DNA from: Bradyrhizobium sp. RD5-C2
Lineage (GTDB): Bacteria; Pseudomonadota; Alphaproteobacteria; Rhizobiales; Xanthobacteraceae
Assembly (NCBI RefSeq): GCF_019972155.1
Contig: NZ_BOVL01000019.1
Location: forward strand, 1-35,744
Reading direction: 5' to 3'
DNA: 35,744 nucleotides
Shown here: positions 1 through 8,379 of the stretch, piece after piece
Position numbering within the stretch: the stretch's first letter is position 1
Layout: each line of letters starts with the position of its first letter
Made by a program: the position numbers and the translations under genes
Notes under the pieces: model-generated
Told to the model about the DNA's origin: nothing
Databases searched by the model: none
What the model saw: the letters and a program-made list of their open reading frames with translations, nothing else

Positions 1-85
1 GTCTTTCCTTGGAACACTGAAGCTTCGCAACCTCAGCTTCCTCGGTTCAGACCAGATGGACAACCTCCTGAAAGAGCAAAGCTAA
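1..85 (+). CDS. 3' tail of a gene that starts before the window
   Basis: Reading from base 2, an open frame runs into the window and stops at TAA (83-85), giving 27 residues that end in MDNLLKEQS. The fragment is too short to assign a family. It could be the C-terminus of a real protein or chance open frame. The next gene, on the opposite strand, ends at 125, so this would be a convergent pair with a 39-bp gap, which is a normal arrangement here. Confidence 0.3.
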   Translation, partial: SFLGTLKLRNLSFLGSDQMDNLLKEQS

Positions 86-124
86 CCCACCCTACGTTTT
101 TGTAAGCGCGGAAGGACCCGCGGC

Positions 125-886
125 CTAATCCCGGTTCGCCGGGGTCTGAATAAATCCGCGATTATGCGTCGGGCTGATCAGGATCTCGTTCATGCAGACC
201 CGCGCCGGCATGCTGGCGACGAAAGCGATGGTGCGGCCGCAATCCTCGGGCTGCAGCATTTTGGCCTGCTCGGCTTCGCTCGGCACCACCGGTCGCTGCT
301 TCAGGATCGGGGTTGCGACCTCGCCCGGCGACAGGCAGCAGGCGCGCAGGCCGTTGACGCATTCGTCCATGTTGAAGGAATGGGTCAGCGCCAGCACCGC
401 GTGCTTGGTGGTGGTGTAGGCCGGGCCCGGCATCTTCGAGACGTGGCGGCCCGCCCAGGAGGCGACGTTGATGATGCAGCCGTCCTGCTGCTTGCGCATC
501 GTCGGCAGTACCGCGCGCATGCAATAGAGCACGCCGTTGAGGTTGACCTCGACCAGCTTGTCCCAGCCTTCCAGTTCCATGTCGGCCCAGCTGCGTTTCG
601 GCACGTTGATGCCGGCGCTGTTGACCAAGAGGTCGATGCGGCCGTGCTTGCCGACGATCGTCTCGGCGGCCTTGTTGACGTCGGCCTTGTTGCTGACATC
701 GAGCGGGATCGCCTCGGCCTTGCCGCCCTTCTTCGTGATATTGGCCACCACGCGGTCGAGCTCTTCCTTGCGGCGGCCGGAGATCACCACCGTCCAGCCG
801 TCCGCAGCCAGGAATTCCGCCCCGGATTCGCCGATTCCGGTGCCGCCGCCGGTGACCCAGGCCACGCGTTTCCCATTATTTGTCAT
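125..886 (-). CDS. short-chain dehydrogenase/reductase (SDR), classical type
   Basis: A 253-residue NAD(P)-dependent oxidoreductase with a single Rossmann fold, the usual length for classical SDRs. The cofactor loop TGGGTGIG is at residues 12-19, NSAG at 89-92, the structural Asn at N115 (VNLNG), catalytic Ser at S143 and the Y157-x3-K161 pair, so the active site is complete. SGRR at 36-39 after strand 2 suggests a preference for NADP(H). The substrate cannot be read from the sequence. The gene is divergent from matB with an 87-bp shared gap, so they may share control, but no operator stands out. The ATG at 884-886 gives the normal SDR N-terminus. Confidence 0.9.
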   Translation of the reverse strand: MTNNGKRVAWVTGGGTGIGESGAEFLAADGWTVVISGRRKEELDRVVANITKKGGKAEAIPLDVSNKADVNKAAETIVGKHGRIDLLVNSAGINVPKRSWADMELEGWDKLVEVNLNGVLYCMRAVLPTMRKQQDGCIINVASWAGRHVSKMPGPAYTTTKHAVLALTHSFNMDECVNGLRACCLSPGEVATPILKQRPVVPSEAEQAKMLQPEDCGRTIAFVASMPARVCMNEILISPTHNRGFIQTPANRD

Positions 887-973
887 GCAAACTGTCTCCG
901 TTGCTTTCCGAAGGGCGTTTTTGCTAATCCAACCGGACTCTTACCGGCGCTTTCGCCCCTCAGGGGATGTTGC

Positions 974-2503
974 ATGAACACGACCACCAACGCCAACCTG
1001 TTTTCCCGCCTGTTCGACGGCCTCGACGACCCCAATCGGCTCGCGATCGAGCAGCTCGACGGCAGCCGCATCTCCTACGGCGATTTGATCGCACGCGCGG
1101 GCCAGATGGCGAACGTGCTGGTGGAGCGCGGCGTCAAGCCGGGCGACCGCGTCGCGGCACAGACCGAGAAGTCGGTCTCGGCCCTGGTGCTCTATCTCGC
1201 CACCGTGCGCGCCGGCGGCGTCTATCTGCCGCTCAACACCGCCTATACGCTGAACGAGCTCGAATACTTCATCACGGACGCCGAGCCGTCGCTGGTGGTC
1301 TGCGATCCCTCCAAGCTGGAGGGCATCAAGCCGATCGCCGCCAAGGTGGGCGCCAAGGTCGAGACGCTTGATCCCAGTGGCAAGGGCTCGCTGACCGAGG
1401 CGGCCGACAAGGCGCCGAAGGAATTTGCTACCGTGCCGCGCGGCAATGACGACCTCGCCGCGATCCTCTACACCTCGGGCACCACCGGCCGCTCCAAGGG
1501 CGCGATGCTGTCGCACGACAATCTGGCGTCGAACTCCTATTCGCTGGTCGACTACTGGCGCTTCACCGACAAGGACGTGCTGATCCACGCGCTGCCGATC
1601 TATCACACCCACGGCCTGTTCGTGGCGAGCAACGTGACGCTGTTCTCGCGCGCCTCGATGATCTTCCTGCCGAAGTTCGATCCGGACGCGATCCTGAAGC
1701 TGATGGCCCGCGCCACCGTGATGATGGGCGTGCCGACCTTCTACACCCGCCTGTTGCAGAACCCCGGCCTCAACAAGGACGCCACCAAGCACATGCGGCT
1801 GTTCATCTCGGGCTCCGCGCCGCTGCTCGCCGACACCCATCGCGAATGGTCGGCGCGGACCGGACATGCCGTGCTCGAACGCTACGGCATGACCGAAACC
1901 AACATGAACACGAGCAACCCCTATGACGGCGACCGCGTGCCCGGCGCGGTCGGCTTCGCGCTGCCCGGCGTCTCGGTGCGGGTCACCGATCCCGAGAACG
2001 GCAAGGAGCTTGCGCGCGAGACCATCGGCATGATCGAGGTCAAGGGCCCGAACGTGTTTAGGGGTTACTGGCGGATGCCGGAGAAGACCAAGGCCGAATT
2101 CCGCGACGACGGCTTCTTCATCACCGGCGATCTCGGCAAGATCGACGGCAAGGGTTATGTCCACATCCTCGGCCGCGGCAAAGATCTGGTGATCTCCGGC
2201 GGCTTCAACGTCTACCCGAAAGAGATCGAGAGCGAGATCGACGCCATGCCCGGCGTGATCGAATCCGCCGTGATCGGCGTGCCGCATGCCGATTTCGGCG
2301 AAGGTGTCACCGCCGTCCTCGTCTGCAGCAAGGGCGCCGACATCAGCGAGGCTTCGGTGCTGAAGGCACTCGACGGGCGGCTGGCCAAATTCAAGATGCC
2401 CAAGCGCGTGTTTGTCGTCGACGAGCTGCCGCGCAATGCGATGGGCAAGGTGCAGAAGAATATTTTGCGCGATACGTACAAGGATATCTACGCGAAGGGT
2501 TGA
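974..2503 (+). CDS. matB: malonyl-CoA synthase (malonate--CoA ligase)
   Basis: A 509-residue member of the acyl-adenylate-forming family. It activates malonate (and often methylmalonate) with ATP and CoA to malonyl-CoA in the cytoplasm. The P-loop-like motif YTSGTTGRSKG is at 166-176, YGMTE at 304-308, the hinge region GRGKDLVISGG at 400-410 and the C-terminal catalytic lysine at K492 in PRNAMGKVQKN. Long stretches, such as HALPIYHTHGLFVASN and ERYGMTETNMNTSNPYDG, agree with the R. palustris MatB sequence as I remember it, so the specific name is well supported. The reading frame is open far upstream, but the ATG at 974 with AGGGGA seven bases before it gives the expected N-terminus. No malonyl-CoA decarboxylase (matA) or malonate carrier is adjacent. 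A small paralogous pair follows 12 bp downstream. Confidence 0.95.
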   Translation: MNTTTNANLFSRLFDGLDDPNRLAIEQLDGSRISYGDLIARAGQMANVLVERGVKPGDRVAAQTEKSVSALVLYLATVRAGGVYLPLNTAYTLNELEYFITDAEPSLVVCDPSKLEGIKPIAAKVGAKVETLDPSGKGSLTEAADKAPKEFATVPRGNDDLAAILYTSGTTGRSKGAMLSHDNLASNSYSLVDYWRFTDKDVLIHALPIYHTHGLFVASNVTLFSRASMIFLPKFDPDAILKLMARATVMMGVPTFYTRLLQNPGLNKDATKHMRLFISGSAPLLADTHREWSARTGHAVLERYGMTETNMNTSNPYDGDRVPGAVGFALPGVSVRVTDPENGKELARETIGMIEVKGPNVFRGYWRMPEKTKAEFRDDGFFITGDLGKIDGKGYVHILGRGKDLVISGGFNVYPKEIESEIDAMPGVIESAVIGVPHADFGEGVTAVLVCSKGADISEASVLKALDGRLAKFKMPKRVFVVDELPRNAMGKVQKNILRDTYKDIYAKG

Positions 2504-2515
2504 GGCAAAACGACC

Positions 2516-3013
2516 ATGAAGCGGGAGCAGGCGGACCGGATCAACGATCACTTGCTCGATGCTTGGGAAGCGATGGACAAGGCAAGATTAGCCATCGCAG
2601 GTCTAGCCAAGGTCGAGCGGCTCAAATTCGACGGCCTGCTTCGCGAAATCGTCTTCGACTTGCAGGACAAGCTGCTGTTGCAGATTTGGGAACAATATCC
2701 CGAGCTGATGCCGACGGACGTTGACCAGTTGCCGCCCGAGATCTGCAGCGAGCTTACGTGGAGCGATGTGAGCCTTCCGTCATCGGTGACCGAAGGCCAA
2801 CTGGACGAAATCATCCTCTCGCTCCTGAAATCGCGATGGCAAAAGACGACGGTTCTTCTGACCAATGCCGGAAAGCGCTGCGAGGAACTCGGCTTGCCCA
2901 TCAGTCACGAGGTAATCTCAGCTCGATTGCGGGCACTTTCAGATTCCGATCGTATAGAAGGCGTCGGCGATCTTCGAGTATGGGGTCGCAGCGAAGTCCG
3001 ATTGAAGGACTAG
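2516..3013 (+). CDS. unknown protein with DUF3658-like C-terminus, first of a tandem pair
   Basis: 165 residues, soluble, no signal peptide or membrane segment. The N-terminal half is predicted mostly helical and charged. The C-terminal 45 residues (ISHEVISARLRAL to SEVRLKD, about 120-165) resemble the end of DUF1835/DUF3658 proteins, where a helix, an R-[IL]-x-A-L core, GDL and a final SEVRL are typical; I make this link from memory. The gene starts 12 bp after the matB stop and is probably cotranscribed with it. It is paralogous to the next gene: both carry an ITW/LTW-[SD]-[DE]-V motif, an [LI]DxII..[LV][LM]..RW segment and the GDLR.WG ending. Its G+C looks lower than that of matB. Function unknown. 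Confidence 0.8.
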   Translation: MKREQADRINDHLLDAWEAMDKARLAIAGLAKVERLKFDGLLREIVFDLQDKLLLQIWEQYPELMPTDVDQLPPEICSELTWSDVSLPSSVTEGQLDEIILSLLKSRWQKTTVLLTNAGKRCEELGLPISHEVISARLRALSDSDRIEGVGDLRVWGRSEVRLKD

Positions 3014-3061
3014 TTTCGTAGCCCGAAGGATATTCGCAAAGCATAGTCACGGGGCCTTTGG

Positions 3062-3568
3062 ATGGATCGAGAGCGGGCGGTCGAACTAAAGAAGCATCTC
3101 CAGAACGTGGGCCGAGCACTCGAGCGTACGGTCATGGCCACGAAGGGAATCGACAAGACCGAGTGCGACGCCTTGCTGGGGCATCTGACCAAGGCCGTCG
3201 CAATCGTATACGGGAAACTGTACGACATTTATGCCGAGCATCCAGAGCTGGAGCCGCGCCCCAAACGCCCACGGATCAGCAGCAAGATCACTTGGGATGA
3301 AGTTTCGCCAAACCTGTCCGTATCGGTCAGCAAACTCGACCAGATCATCTTCTCTGTCATGGAGCCAAGATGGCGGAAGATGATGCTGATCGTGGGTCAG
3401 GCCTTTTTGAATTGCACGGACATCGGGCTGGTGATCAACAGCGAAACGATCGCTGCACGGATTCAGGCATTGGCAAGTGCTGGCCACTTTGAGAGCCAGG
3501 GCGACCTGCGGTACTGGGGCAATAGCATGATCCGATTGAAGGTCCCGCCTGCAGGCCAGCTGTCGTAG
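3062..3568 (+). CDS. unknown protein with DUF3658-like C-terminus, second of a tandem pair
   Basis: 168 residues, soluble, with the same architecture as the gene before it: a helical N-terminal half, the KITWDEVSP motif near residue 80, the KLDQIIFSVMEPRWRK segment near 95-110, and a C-terminal AARIQALAS..GHFESQGDLRYWG..MIRL block. The two proteins align over their whole length with many substitutions, so this is an old tandem duplication and not a recent copy. The gap between them is 48 bp. The ATG at 3062 has only a weak ribosome site. The gene ends 9 bp before the convergent TauE-family gene. Lower local G+C than the neighbours. Function unknown. Confidence 0.78.
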   Translation: MDRERAVELKKHLQNVGRALERTVMATKGIDKTECDALLGHLTKAVAIVYGKLYDIYAEHPELEPRPKRPRISSKITWDEVSPNLSVSVSKLDQIIFSVMEPRWRKMMLIVGQAFLNCTDIGLVINSETIAARIQALASAGHFESQGDLRYWGNSMIRLKVPPAGQLS

Positions 3569-3577
3569 CCTTCCCGG

Positions 3578-4435
3578 CTAATGCCCGCCCAACAGACTGA
3601 TCACGAACCGTCCGCCGACGATGAAGAGGTAGGCCCCGAACGCCACCTCCAGCGCGCGCTTCGACAGCGCGTGGGCGACCTTGACGCCGAGCGGCGCGGT
3701 GACCAGCGTGGTTGGCATCACCAGCAGCGCGCCGATCAGCGAGACATAGCCGAGCGCGAACGGCAGTTGCAGCGCGGCGACGTCGGGAAAGCGCGCGGCG
3801 GCGGGCCAGCCGGCATAGACATAGCCGAGCGCGCCGGGGATCGAGATCAGCACTGCGAGGGCGGACGACGTCGCGACGGCCTGATGGATCGGCCGGCCGT
3901 AGAAGGTCATCAGCAAATTGGCGAACAGGCCGCCGCCGATCCCCATCAGCGTCGACAGCAGGCCGACGAAGAAGCCATAGACGCGCATCAGAAAACCTTT
4001 CGGCACGTCGTCGCCGAACTTCCAGCTTTCGCGCGCCAACAGCAGCCGCGCCGCCGCCGACCACGCCACCACGACGAACACGATCTTGAACAGCCGCTCA
4101 GGCGCGAAGCGCGCGGTGACGCTGCCGGCGGCAACGCCGATCACGATCGGGAGCCACCAACGCTTCAGGATCTCCATGTCGACCGCGCCGCGGCGATAGT
4201 GGGCACGGAACGAGCTCAGCGAGGTCGGGATGATGATCGCGAGCGAGGTGCCGATGCAGAGCGGCATCCGCACCTCGAGCGGCACGCCGGCGAGACGAAA
4301 GCATTCGTAGAACACCGGCACCAGGATCGCACCGCCGCCGATGCCAAACAGGCCGGCGAGAAAGCCGGACAGCGCGCCGACAGCGATCAGTAGCAGCGCA
4401 AGCTCAAGCAATTCCTTGGGATCGAGGCCGGCCAT
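3578..4435 (-). CDS. TauE/SafE (TSUP) family membrane permease
   Basis: A 285-residue inner-membrane protein with about eight hydrophobic segments in two related halves. Each half starts with the family's glycine-rich motif: FLAGLFGIGGGAILVPVF near residues 18-35 and GLLSTLMGIGGGLFANLL in the second half. TSUP proteins move sulfite, sulfonates, sulfoacetate or other small organic anions; the substrate here cannot be told. The frame is open far upstream, but the protein fold begins at MAGLDPKE. AAGGA lies just upstream of two adjacent ATGs (4438 and 4435), and the second has the better spacing. The divergent LysR gene is the natural candidate regulator. Confidence 0.88.
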   Translation of the reverse strand: MAGLDPKELLELALLLIAVGALSGFLAGLFGIGGGAILVPVFYECFRLAGVPLEVRMPLCIGTSLAIIIPTSLSSFRAHYRRGAVDMEILKRWWLPIVIGVAAGSVTARFAPERLFKIVFVVVAWSAAARLLLARESWKFGDDVPKGFLMRVYGFFVGLLSTLMGIGGGLFANLLMTFYGRPIHQAVATSSALAVLISIPGALGYVYAGWPAAARFPDVAALQLPFALGYVSLIGALLVMPTTLVTAPLGVKVAHALSKRALEVAFGAYLFIVGGRFVISLLGGH

Positions 4436-4454
4436 CATGTCCTTCGCACGGTGG

Positions 4455-4482
4455 TTGGCGCCGCACGCAGGCATTGGCGCCG
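4455..4482. promoter_or_regulatory. TTGGCGCCG direct repeat between the TauE and LysR genes
   Basis: The nonamer TTGGCGCCG occurs at 4455-4463 and again at 4474-4482, start to start 19 bp, on the promoter side of the divergent pair. Each copy contains the palindrome GGCGCC. LysR-type regulators often bind near such positions in divergent promoters, but the usual T-N11-A dyad is not obvious here, so the role is a guess. Confidence 0.25.
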
Positions 4483-4566
4483 TCTTGTGACTGTTCGCGG
4501 AGAGCAATAGCCCCTTTTGGGATTCGGGAGTATCTATGCTGTTGAGCAGGCTCTGTTGCAAAATGC

Positions 4567-4573
4567 GGAAGGA
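4567..4573 (+). promoter_or_regulatory. ribosome binding site that sets the LysR start
   Basis: GGAAGGA, a near-ideal Shine-Dalgarno sequence, lies 6 bases before the TTG at 4580. This favours the TTG codon over the upstream in-frame TTG at 4517, which has no such site. Confidence 0.7.
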
Positions 4574-4579
4574 TCGGGC

Positions 4580-5500
4580 TTGGACCAGCTTGTGGCGATG
4601 ACAGCCTTTGTCCGCGCGGTCGAGACCGGCAGCCTGTCGGCGGCGGCGCGGTCGCTGCCGAGCTCGCTGACCTCGGTCAGCCGCCAGATCAGCGCGCTTG
4701 AGGAGCATTTCGGCACTCGCCTGCTGCTGCGCACCACCCGTCAGCTCGCGTTGACCGATGACGTCCGCATCCTCTACGAGCGTGCGAAATCCGTTCTTGG
4801 CGAGGTCAGGGAAATCGAGGCCGCGCTGGCACGCGATCCGCATCAACCATCGGGCCGGATCCGCGTCAGCTCGCCGAGCCTGATCGGGCGGCTCGTCATC
4901 GCACCGTTGCTGGTGGAATTTCTGCGCCGCTATCCGGCTGTTGCCGTCGACCTGCTGTTGATCGACCGCGCCGTCGACATGATCGAGGAGGATATCCAGC
5001 TGGCTATTCGGATCGGGCGCCTGCGGGATTCGCAGCTCATCGCGCGCAAGCTCACCGATCTGCAGATGATCGTGTGCGCATCACCTGAGTATCTCGCGCG
5101 GCGCGGTGTGCCGCGAGCGCCGGGCGATCTTTCGGCGCATGACTGCCTGGTGTTTTCCGATTCACCTGGAAGCGCAGAATGGCGCTTTGCCGACGGCACG
5201 AAGACGGGTCGCAAATTCCGCATATCCGGTCGGCTCTGGATGAATAGCCTCGAGGCGCTGGTCGCTGCAGCGCGGGAAGGCGCGGGCATCGTCCGTGTGC
5301 CGTCGTGGCAGGTGCAGACCGATCTTACGGACGGTCGCCTGCAACGCCTGCTGATCGATCATGAGCCGGCCCCTACGCCGCTATATCTGACGCTTCAGCC
5401 GTCACGCCTCGCATCGCCTAAGATCAGGGCATTCGTCGATTTTCTGGTGGAACAATGGGGCAAAATCGACGCCTTCCGGGGCCCGTCCGCGCGCCGTTAA
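4580..5500 (+). CDS. LysR-type transcriptional regulator
   Basis: 306 residues, the usual LTTR length. The N-terminal winged helix-turn-helix spans about 1-60 (MTAFVRAVETGSLSAAARSL, then VSRQISALEEHFGTRLLLRTTR). The effector-binding domain follows from about 90 (SGRIRVSSPSLIGRLVIAPLLVEFLRRYPAVAVDL). It resembles the large group of LTTRs in which the fourth and later residues read AFVRAVETGS. The start is a TTG codon with a strong ribosome site. It is divergent from the TauE/SafE gene and probably controls it; the ligand is unknown. Confidence 0.92.
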   Translation: MDQLVAMTAFVRAVETGSLSAAARSLPSSLTSVSRQISALEEHFGTRLLLRTTRQLALTDDVRILYERAKSVLGEVREIEAALARDPHQPSGRIRVSSPSLIGRLVIAPLLVEFLRRYPAVAVDLLLIDRAVDMIEEDIQLAIRIGRLRDSQLIARKLTDLQMIVCASPEYLARRGVPRAPGDLSAHDCLVFSDSPGSAEWRFADGTKTGRKFRISGRLWMNSLEALVAAAREGAGIVRVPSWQVQTDLTDGRLQRLLIDHEPAPTPLYLTLQPSRLASPKIRAFVDFLVEQWGKIDAFRGPSARR

Positions 5501-5608
5501 ATGTGCCGGCCGATATTCGGATTTCATATTCATTCTTTGGTTCATTCGAACTTGCATCTGGTATACCACACTGCGGATCAACCAGAATTCGGCAACTCTA
5601 ACAATGAA

Positions 5609-5625
5609 CTTCGGTTCGACCGAAG
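5609..5625 (+). promoter_or_regulatory. perfect 7-bp inverted repeat in the sdh leader
   Basis: CTTCGGT (5609-5615), TCG, ACCGAAG (5619-5625). It lies 103 bp before the sdhC ATG in a 228-bp gap after lysR. No U-run follows, so it is not a standard intrinsic terminator for lysR; an operator or a leader-RNA hairpin is possible. No convincing -35/-10 pair is visible in the gap, although TATACC follows at the upstream side. Confidence 0.35.
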
Positions 5626-5728
5626 GCTATTTGGCCGTTGCGCGGGCTGATCCGACTCCGTAAATAGAACTCCTCTACCGCGTTCCCCGATGGGCCGGCC
5701 GCGGTCCCTCACACCATAAAGCCCGCCG

Positions 5729-6127
5729 ATGACCGCCAGGATCGAACGACCGCTTTCACCCCATTTGCAGACCTACCGGTGGACGCTGACGATGGCGCTG
5801 TCCATCGTCCACCGCGCCACAGGTGTGGCACTCTATTTCGGCACCCTGCTGCTCGCCTGGTGGCTGATCGCAGCCGCCTCCGGCCCGACCGCCTATGCGA
5901 ATGTCCAGGCCTTCACCGGCAGCGCGATCGGCAAGCTGATCGTGTTCGGCTACACATGGGCGCTGATGCACCATCTGTGCAGCGGCATCCGGCATTTCGT
6001 CTGGGACCTTGGCTACGGCTTCAAGGCCAATGAGCGCGAAGCGCTGACCTGGGGTGCACTGGTCGCCGGCATCGCGCTGACCGTGCTGGTCTGGATCATT
6101 GCCTACGCGGTTGGAGGTGGACGATGA
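5729..6127 (+). CDS. sdhC: succinate dehydrogenase cytochrome b556 subunit
   Basis: 132 residues with three membrane helices. It anchors complex II in the inner membrane and forms part of the ubiquinone site and the heme b pocket. The family signature RPLSPHLQTYR opens the protein. S25 and R31-type residues in SIVHRATG (25-32) match the quinone-site motif, and MHHLCSGIRHFVWDLGY (80-96) holds the heme ligand, most likely H82. The ATG at 5729 gives the expected N-terminus. It is the first gene of sdhCDAB and overlaps sdhD by 4 bp. Confidence 0.96.
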   Translation: MTARIERPLSPHLQTYRWTLTMALSIVHRATGVALYFGTLLLAWWLIAAASGPTAYANVQAFTGSAIGKLIVFGYTWALMHHLCSGIRHFVWDLGYGFKANEREALTWGALVAGIALTVLVWIIAYAVGGGR

Positions 6128-6516
6128 GCGGCCGCTCTTCGATGCGCACGCCGCTGGAACGCGTCCGCGGCCTCGGCTCGGCACATACCGGCACGAGCGA
6201 TTTCTGGCGGCAGCGCCTCACCGCGGTTGCGATGACGCTCCTGATCGTTCCCGTGATCGTCGTGGTGATCATGCTGATCGGCCGCAATCATGCCGGCGCG
6301 GCGCAGATGCTCGGCTCGATCCCGATCGCCATCATCCTGCTGCTCTTCATCGTTGCCAGCACCTGGCACATGAAGATCGGCATGCAGGTCGTGTTCGAAG
6401 ACTACATCCATAACGAGAAGCTGAAGATCGCCTGCGTGATGGCGAACAACTTCTTCTGCGTCGCGGTCGCATTGGCCTCGATCTACGCAATCCTCAAATT
6501 GTCGTCGGGAGTATAA
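6124..6516 (+). CDS. sdhD: succinate dehydrogenase membrane anchor subunit
   Basis: 130 residues with three membrane helices. It pairs with SdhC to anchor complex II. The helix ending WHMKIGMQVVFEDYIH (81-96) carries the probable heme ligand H82 and the D93-Y94 pair that corresponds to the ubiquinone-site Asp-Tyr of the family. The start ATG overlaps the sdhC stop (ATGA), which indicates translational coupling. The stop is 3 bp before the sdhA ATG. Confidence 0.95.
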   Translation: MSGRSSMRTPLERVRGLGSAHTGTSDFWRQRLTAVAMTLLIVPVIVVVIMLIGRNHAGAAQMLGSIPIAIILLLFIVASTWHMKIGMQVVFEDYIHNEKLKIACVMANNFFCVAVALASIYAILKLSSGV

Positions 6517-6519
6517 CCC

Positions 6520-8361
6520 ATGGCCGGTGAAGGAAACGGCAAGGCCACCAACGGCAGTGGCCCGGCCACCAATGGCAAGGCCTATCCGATCCAGGACCAC
6601 ACCTACGACGTCGTCGTGGTCGGCGCCGGCGGCGCGGGCCTGCGCGCTGTGGTCGGCTGCTCGGAAGCGGGACTGCGCACCGCCTGCATCACCAAGGTGT
6701 TCCCGACCCGCTCGCACACCGTTGCGGCGCAGGGCGGCATCTCGGCCTCGCTCGGCAACATGCATCCCGACGACTGGCGCTGGCACATGTACGACACCGT
6801 GAAGGGGTCGGACTGGCTCGGCGACCAGGACGCGATCGAATACATGGTGCGTAACGCGCCCGACGCGGTCTACGAGCTCGAGCATTGGGGCGTGCCGTTC
6901 TCGCGCACCGAGGACGGCAAGATCTATCAGCGTCCGTTCGGCGGCATGACCCTGGACTACGGCAAGGGCCAGGCGCAGCGCACCTGCGCCGCCGCCGACC
7001 GCACCGGCCACGCCATGCTGCACACGATGTATGGCCAGTCGCTGCGCCACTCGGCCGAATTCTTCATCGAGTTCTTCGCCATCGACCTGATCATGGACGA
7101 CCAGGGCGTCTGCCGCGGCGTGATCGCGCTCAAGCTCGACGACGGCACGCTGCATCGCTTCCGCGCCCAGACCACGATCCTGGCGACCGGCGGCTATGGC
7201 CGCGCCTATGCGTCCTGCACCTCGGCACACACCTGCACCGGCGACGGCGGCGGCATGGTGCTGCGCGCGGGCCTGCCGCTGCAGGACATGGAGTTCGTCC
7301 AGTTCCATCCGACCGGCATCTACGGCTCGGGCTGTCTCGTCACCGAAGGCGCCCGCGGCGAAGGCGGCTATCTCGTCAACTCCGAGGGCGAGCGCTTCAT
7401 GGAGCGCTATGCGCCATCGGCCAAGGACCTCGCCTCGCGCGACGTCGTCTCGCGCGCGATGACGATCGAGATCCGCGAAGGCCGCGGCGTCGGCAAGAAG
7501 AAGGATCACATCTTCCTGCACCTCGATCACCTCGATCCGAAGGTGCTGCATGAGCGGCTGCCGGGCATCTCCGAATCGGCGAAGATCTTCGCCAATGTCG
7601 ACGTCACCCGCGAGCCGATCCCGATCGTACCGACCGTGCACTACAACATGGGCGGCATCGCCACGAACTATCACGCCGAAGTCCTGACCAAGCGCAACGG
7701 CGACGACAATTCGGTGGTGCCGGGCCTGATGGCGATCGGCGAAGCGGCCTGTGTCTCGGTGCATGGCGCCAACCGCCTCGGCTCCAACTCGCTGATCGAC
7801 CTCGTGGTGTTCGGCCGCGCCGCCGCGCTGCGCCTTGCCGACAAGCTGACGGCGAACGCCAAGCAGCCGGAGCTGCCGAAGGATTCGTCCGACCTCGCAC
7901 TCGGCCGGCTCGATCACTTCCGCCACGCCTCCGGCGGCACGCCGACCGCGAAGCTGCGCGACAGCATGCAGCATGTGATGCAGAACAATTGCGCGGTGTT
8001 CCGCACCGGCGACGTGCTGCATGAAGGCCAGAACCTGATCCACAAGGTCTATGGCGGCGTCGGCGACATCTCGGTGTCGGACCGCTCGCTGGTGTGGAAT
8101 TCCGACCTGATCGAGACGCTGGAATTCGACAATCTGATCGTGCAGGCGATCGTGACGATGGATTCGGCGGCGAACCGCACCGAAAGCCGCGGCGCGCATG
8201 CGCGCGAAGACTTCTCGGCCCGCGACGACAAGAACTGGATGAAGCACACGCTGACCTGGATCGATCCGGCCGGCAAGACCGCGATCGATTATCGTCCCGT
8301 CCACGACTACACGATGACCAATGATGTGCAGTACATCCCGCCGAAGGCGCGGGTCTACTGA
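6520..8361 (+). CDS. sdhA: succinate dehydrogenase flavoprotein subunit
   Basis: 613 residues. It oxidises succinate to fumarate with covalently bound FAD on the cytoplasmic face of complex II and passes electrons to SdhB. The FAD-binding motif VVGAGGAGLRA is at 34-43, and the covalent-FAD histidine is H66 in RSHTVAAQGG. HPTGIYGSGCLVTEGARGEGGY carries substrate-site residues, including the proton-shuttling Arg in ARGEGG. AHANRLGSNSL-type sequence (here HGANRLGSNSL) is also present. The first 24 or so residues (Gly/Asn/Thr-rich) extend beyond the usual start. Fits tightly between sdhD and sdhB. Confidence 0.98.
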   Translation: MAGEGNGKATNGSGPATNGKAYPIQDHTYDVVVVGAGGAGLRAVVGCSEAGLRTACITKVFPTRSHTVAAQGGISASLGNMHPDDWRWHMYDTVKGSDWLGDQDAIEYMVRNAPDAVYELEHWGVPFSRTEDGKIYQRPFGGMTLDYGKGQAQRTCAAADRTGHAMLHTMYGQSLRHSAEFFIEFFAIDLIMDDQGVCRGVIALKLDDGTLHRFRAQTTILATGGYGRAYASCTSAHTCTGDGGGMVLRAGLPLQDMEFVQFHPTGIYGSGCLVTEGARGEGGYLVNSEGERFMERYAPSAKDLASRDVVSRAMTIEIREGRGVGKKKDHIFLHLDHLDPKVLHERLPGISESAKIFANVDVTREPIPIVPTVHYNMGGIATNYHAEVLTKRNGDDNSVVPGLMAIGEAACVSVHGANRLGSNSLIDLVVFGRAAALRLADKLTANAKQPELPKDSSDLALGRLDHFRHASGGTPTAKLRDSMQHVMQNNCAVFRTGDVLHEGQNLIHKVYGGVGDISVSDRSLVWNSDLIETLEFDNLIVQAIVTMDSAANRTESRGAHAREDFSARDDKNWMKHTLTWIDPAGKTAIDYRPVHDYTMTNDVQYIPPKARVY

Positions 8362-8379
8362 GAACGAAGGCGAGCAAGC

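Noticed and set aside
164..973. Long N-terminal extension of the malonyl-CoA synthase frame
   Set aside because: It is antisense to the SDR gene; the enzyme's normal N-terminus begins at 974 with a ribosome site.
2516..3568. Toxin-antitoxin pair
   Set aside because: Two small genes in tandem invite the idea, but they are paralogues of the same length and fold with no toxin or antitoxin motif, and they are followed by a convergent gene without overlap.
3578..4846. Longer start of the TauE/SafE gene (422 residues)
   Set aside because: The extension runs across the divergent promoter and into the LysR gene. The family start and a ribosome site lie at 4435-4438.
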